Assembly: GCA_012841845.1 (NCBI GenBank)
Contig: DUTZ01000148.1
Coordinates: forward strand, 1-9,021
Source of the DNA: Actinomycetales bacterium
GTDB lineage: Bacteria; Actinomycetota; Actinomycetes; Mycobacteriales; Mycobacteriaceae
Length of the DNA: 9,021 nucleotides
Direction of reading: 5' to 3'
This document shows positions 7,196 through 9,021 of the stretch, piece after piece (position 1 is the stretch's first letter; each line of letters begins with the position of its first letter). Both the position numbers and the translations under genes were made by a program. The notes below the pieces were generated by a model. That model did no database searches. It had not been told where the DNA came from and saw only the letters and a program-made list of their open reading frames with translations.

Positions 7196-8788
7196 TCAGA
7201 CGCCGACGGAGCCGTGCTCGGAGCGCAGCGTGCCCTTGACGACCTTGCCGCTGGCGTTGCGCGGCAGCTCGTCCACGTGGACGAGGTCCTTGGGCAGCTT
7301 GAAGCCGGCGAGCCGCTCGCGCAGCCACTCGGTGAGCTCGTCGAGCGTGAGGTCGGGCCCGTCGGACTCGTTCTGCGCGACCACGGCGACGGGGACCTCA
7401 CCCCACTTGTCGTCCTTGCGGCCGATCACGGCGACCTCGCGGACCCGCGGGTGGCCGGCGATGGTGTTCTCCACCTCGGCGCAGTAGATGTTCTCGCCGC
7501 CGGAGATGATCATGTCCTTCTTGCGGTCCACCACGTAGACGAAGCCCTCCTCGTCCACGCGGACCAGGTCACCGGAGTGGAACCAGCCGCCCTCGAAGGC
7601 CTCGGCGGTCTCCTCGGGCTTGTTCCAGTAGCCCTTCATCATGGTGGGGCCGCGGTAGACGATCTCGCCGACCTCGCCCTGCGGGACGGGCTCGCCGAAC
7701 GGGTCCACGACGCGGGCCTGGACGGTGGGGATGACCTTGCCCACGGAGCCGAGCTTGCGGATCGCGTCGTCGCCGTCGAGGGCGCACGTGATGGGGCTCA
7801 TCTCGGTCTGGCCGAAGACGGCGGCGTTGAGCGCGTCCGGGAACGTCTCGGCCATGGCGCGCAGGATGGTGTCCGTGGACGGGGCGGCGCCCCAGGAGAT
7901 GTTGCGGAGCCTGAGGTTCCGCGGGTTGGCCTGCTGCTCGGCGCACACGGCCTGCCACTGGACGGGCACGAGGAAGATGCTCGTGATCTCCTCGGCCTCG
8001 AGCGTGTCGAGCAGGCCCACCGGGTCGAAGGCCTGGAGCGGGTGGATCACGGTGACGCCGCCGAGCTGGAGGCTCGGGGCGATCGAGCCGAGCGCGGCGA
8101 TGTGGAACATCGGGGCGGCACACAGGGCGCGGCCCTCCTCGTCGAACAGGCGGAACACCCGGATGCAGGTGAGCGACTGGGCCGTGAGGTTCTCGTACGA
8201 GAGCATGGCGCCCTTGGGGCGACCCGTGGTGCCGGAGGTGTACATGATGAGCGCGGTGGCGTCCTCGGGGACGTCGACCCGCGCGTGCGGCTCGCCGGCC
8301 TCGGCGAGCGCGTCGGCGTAGGTGGTCTGGTCGGGCGTGCCCGACTCGCCGCCGATGACGATGTGGTCGCCCGGCTCCTCGCCCTGGGCGCGGATGGCAC
8401 CGACCAGCGGGGCGAGCATGGCGTCGGTGACGACGACCTTGGGCGTGCAGTCGCTCACGAGATAGGCCAGCTCCGGCGGGGTGAGCCGGAAGTTGACCGG
8501 CACCGCGATCGCGCCGAGCAGGTTGATGCCGAGAACCGCCTCGATGAACTCGGGGGTGTTGAGCGTGATGAGCATGACCCGGTCGCCCTCGCCCACGCCG
8601 CGGCGCGCGAGCGCGTCGGCGAACTTCCCGCTGCGCTCGTGCAGCTGCGACCAGGTGGTGGCCTGGCCGAGGTAACGCAACGCCTCGCCGTCGGGGTTCA
8701 TCTCGGCGTGGGTCGCCACCCACGTGTTCCAGTTGTTGCGCCGTGCGGCGTGGAGGTCCGCGATGGGGTCCGGGGTGGCGGTGGTCAT
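7196..8788 (-). CDS. fadD5: FadD5-like long-chain acyl-CoA ligase
   Basis: This complete 530-residue adenylate-forming enzyme (ANL superfamily) would convert a fatty acid, ATP and CoA to acyl-CoA, AMP and pyrophosphate in the cytoplasm or at the membrane. The visible core motifs are the ATP-binding YTSGTTGRPKG (183-193), SWGAAPS (298-304), FGQTEMSP (325-332), HSGD (404-407), the hinge and A8 motif DRKKDMIISGGENIY (421-435), and the catalytic A10 lysine K515 in NASGKVVK. No key residue is missing. It resembles M. tuberculosis FadD5 along its whole length as recalled (FLVPxQWQAVCxEQQA, GQTEMSPxTC), and fadD5 precedes yrbE1A in the mce1 locus. FadD5 is implicated there in recycling of mycolic or fatty acids, but the substrate of this protein cannot be read from sequence. 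The ATG at 8788 has GAAAGG 8 bases upstream. Confidence 0.93.
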   Translation of the reverse strand: MTTATPDPIADLHAARRNNWNTWVATHAEMNPDGEALRYLGQATTWSQLHERSGKFADALARRGVGEGDRVMLITLNTPEFIEAVLGINLLGAIAVPVNFRLTPPELAYLVSDCTPKVVVTDAMLAPLVGAIRAQGEEPGDHIVIGGESGTPDQTTYADALAEAGEPHARVDVPEDATALIMYTSGTTGRPKGAMLSYENLTAQSLTCIRVFRLFDEEGRALCAAPMFHIAALGSIAPSLQLGGVTVIHPLQAFDPVGLLDTLEAEEITSIFLVPVQWQAVCAEQQANPRNLRLRNISWGAAPSTDTILRAMAETFPDALNAAVFGQTEMSPITCALDGDDAIRKLGSVGKVIPTVQARVVDPFGEPVPQGEVGEIVYRGPTMMKGYWNKPEETAEAFEGGWFHSGDLVRVDEEGFVYVVDRKKDMIISGGENIYCAEVENTIAGHPRVREVAVIGRKDDKWGEVPVAVVAQNESDGPDLTLDELTEWLRERLAGFKLPKDLVHVDELPRNASGKVVKGTLRSEHGSVGV

Positions 8789-8796
8789 GGCTACGG

Positions 8797-8802
8797 CCTT
8801 TC
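8797..8802 (-). promoter_or_regulatory. Ribosome-binding site of fadD5
   Basis: On the minus strand this reads GAAAGG, 8 bases before the ATG at 8788. It lies in the 63-base gap (8789-8851) after the upstream hydratase stop. That gap is GC-rich and shows no convincing promoter boxes and no terminator hairpin, so read-through from the upstream gene is plausible. Confidence 0.6.
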
Positions 8803-8851
8803 GTGAGGTGGGTGCCGGCGGGCGGGACGGTGGGGTGGGGAGACTCTCGGG

Positions 8852-9021
8852 TCAGGCGAAGTCGGGACGGCGTTTCTCGAGGATCGAGGCCACGCCCTCG
8901 GCGAAGTCGGGCGAGACGAGCAGTTCGCACTGCCCCTCGTGCTCACGGCCGAGCGTCGCCTCGAGCTCGGTGAGCGCGGCCAGGGTGACGGCCCGCTTGG
9001 TCAGTTCCAGCGCGCGGCGCG
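8852..9021 (-). CDS. Enoyl-CoA hydratase/isomerase family protein, C-terminal fragment
   Basis: Only the last 55 codons and the stop are in the window; the 5' part lies beyond base 9021. The fragment starts RRALELTKRAV and ends SPDFAEGVASILEKRRPDFA. This is the typical end of crotonase-fold enzymes: a helix after the active-site domain, then an (F/H)xEGVxxFLEKRxPxF tail. Such enzymes hydrate or isomerise enoyl-CoA thioesters in beta-oxidation, but the catalytic residues lie outside the window, so the exact reaction is not known. It is on the same strand as fadD5, 63 bases upstream, and could be co-transcribed with it. The assignment rests on a short tail, so subfamily cannot be given. Confidence 0.75.
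   Translation of the reverse strand, partial: RRALELTKRAVTLAALTELEATLGREHEGQCELLVSPDFAEGVASILEKRRPDFA

Noticed and set aside
6218..8806. Plus-strand open frame of 862 codons across yrbEB, yrbEA and fadD5
   Set aside because: It lies antisense to three recognisable genes. Its product is a low-complexity mix of Gly, Asp, His, Arg and Val with no domain, as expected for the mirror frame of GC-rich coding DNA.
8840..8848. Nine-base palindrome GAGACTCTC between the hydratase and fadD5
   Set aside because: The symmetry does not extend into the flanks and there is no loop or T-run. It is too short to support an operator or a terminator.
7569..8930. Minus-strand frame of 453 codons overlapping fadD5
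   Set aside because: It is an Arg/Pro/Gly-rich out-of-frame reading of the fadD5 gene. The fadD5 frame contains all the enzyme motifs. The minus frame at 6147-7328 fails for the same reason.

Overview
This window carries most of a mammalian-cell-entry (Mce) lipid-import operon from a very GC-rich actinobacterium. All genes lie on the minus strand, so transcription runs from base 9021 towards base 1. Two YrbE permeases are followed by a series of different single-copy Mce subunits, with a FadD5-type acyl-CoA ligase in front. This layout is the signature of mycolic-acid-containing Mycobacteriales (Mycobacterium, Rhodococcus, Nocardia, Gordonia, Dietzia and relatives). GC content, GTG/ATG starts and coding density all agree. 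The genus cannot be fixed from the sequence; the short Mce subunits argue against Mycobacterium itself.

Layout in order of transcription: the last 55 codons of an enoyl-CoA hydratase/isomerase-family protein (9019-8852); a 63-base gap; a complete FadD5-like acyl-CoA ligase (8788-7196); an 18-base gap; YrbEA (7177-6368); YrbEB (6366-5485); MceA (5488-4229); MceB (4232-3186); MceC (3189-2146); MceD (2155-1055); and MceE (1052-1), which runs off the window. mceF is expected just beyond base 1. From yrbEA on, the genes are separated by at most one base or overlap by 3 to 10 bases, so this is one translationally coupled operon. There is no non-coding stretch over 100 bases, and no RNA gene, mobile element, CRISPR array or repeat array was seen.

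How the genes work together: YrbEA and YrbEB form the inner-membrane permease of an ABC-type importer. The Mce subunits, each with one N-terminal membrane anchor, an MCE/MlaD domain and a long helical tail, are expected to build a hetero-hexameric tunnel that carries lipid across the cell envelope. The ATPase (MceG/Mkl) is not in this window and is normally encoded elsewhere. FadD5 would activate the imported fatty acid to its CoA ester, and the hydratase would belong to the beta-oxidation that follows. The operon is a known type. The points worth a second look are that MceE has no lipobox cysteine, that MceA to MceD each have exactly one pair of cysteines near the end of the extracytoplasmic part, that MceC and MceD are unusually short, and that a beta-oxidation gene sits upstream on the same strand.
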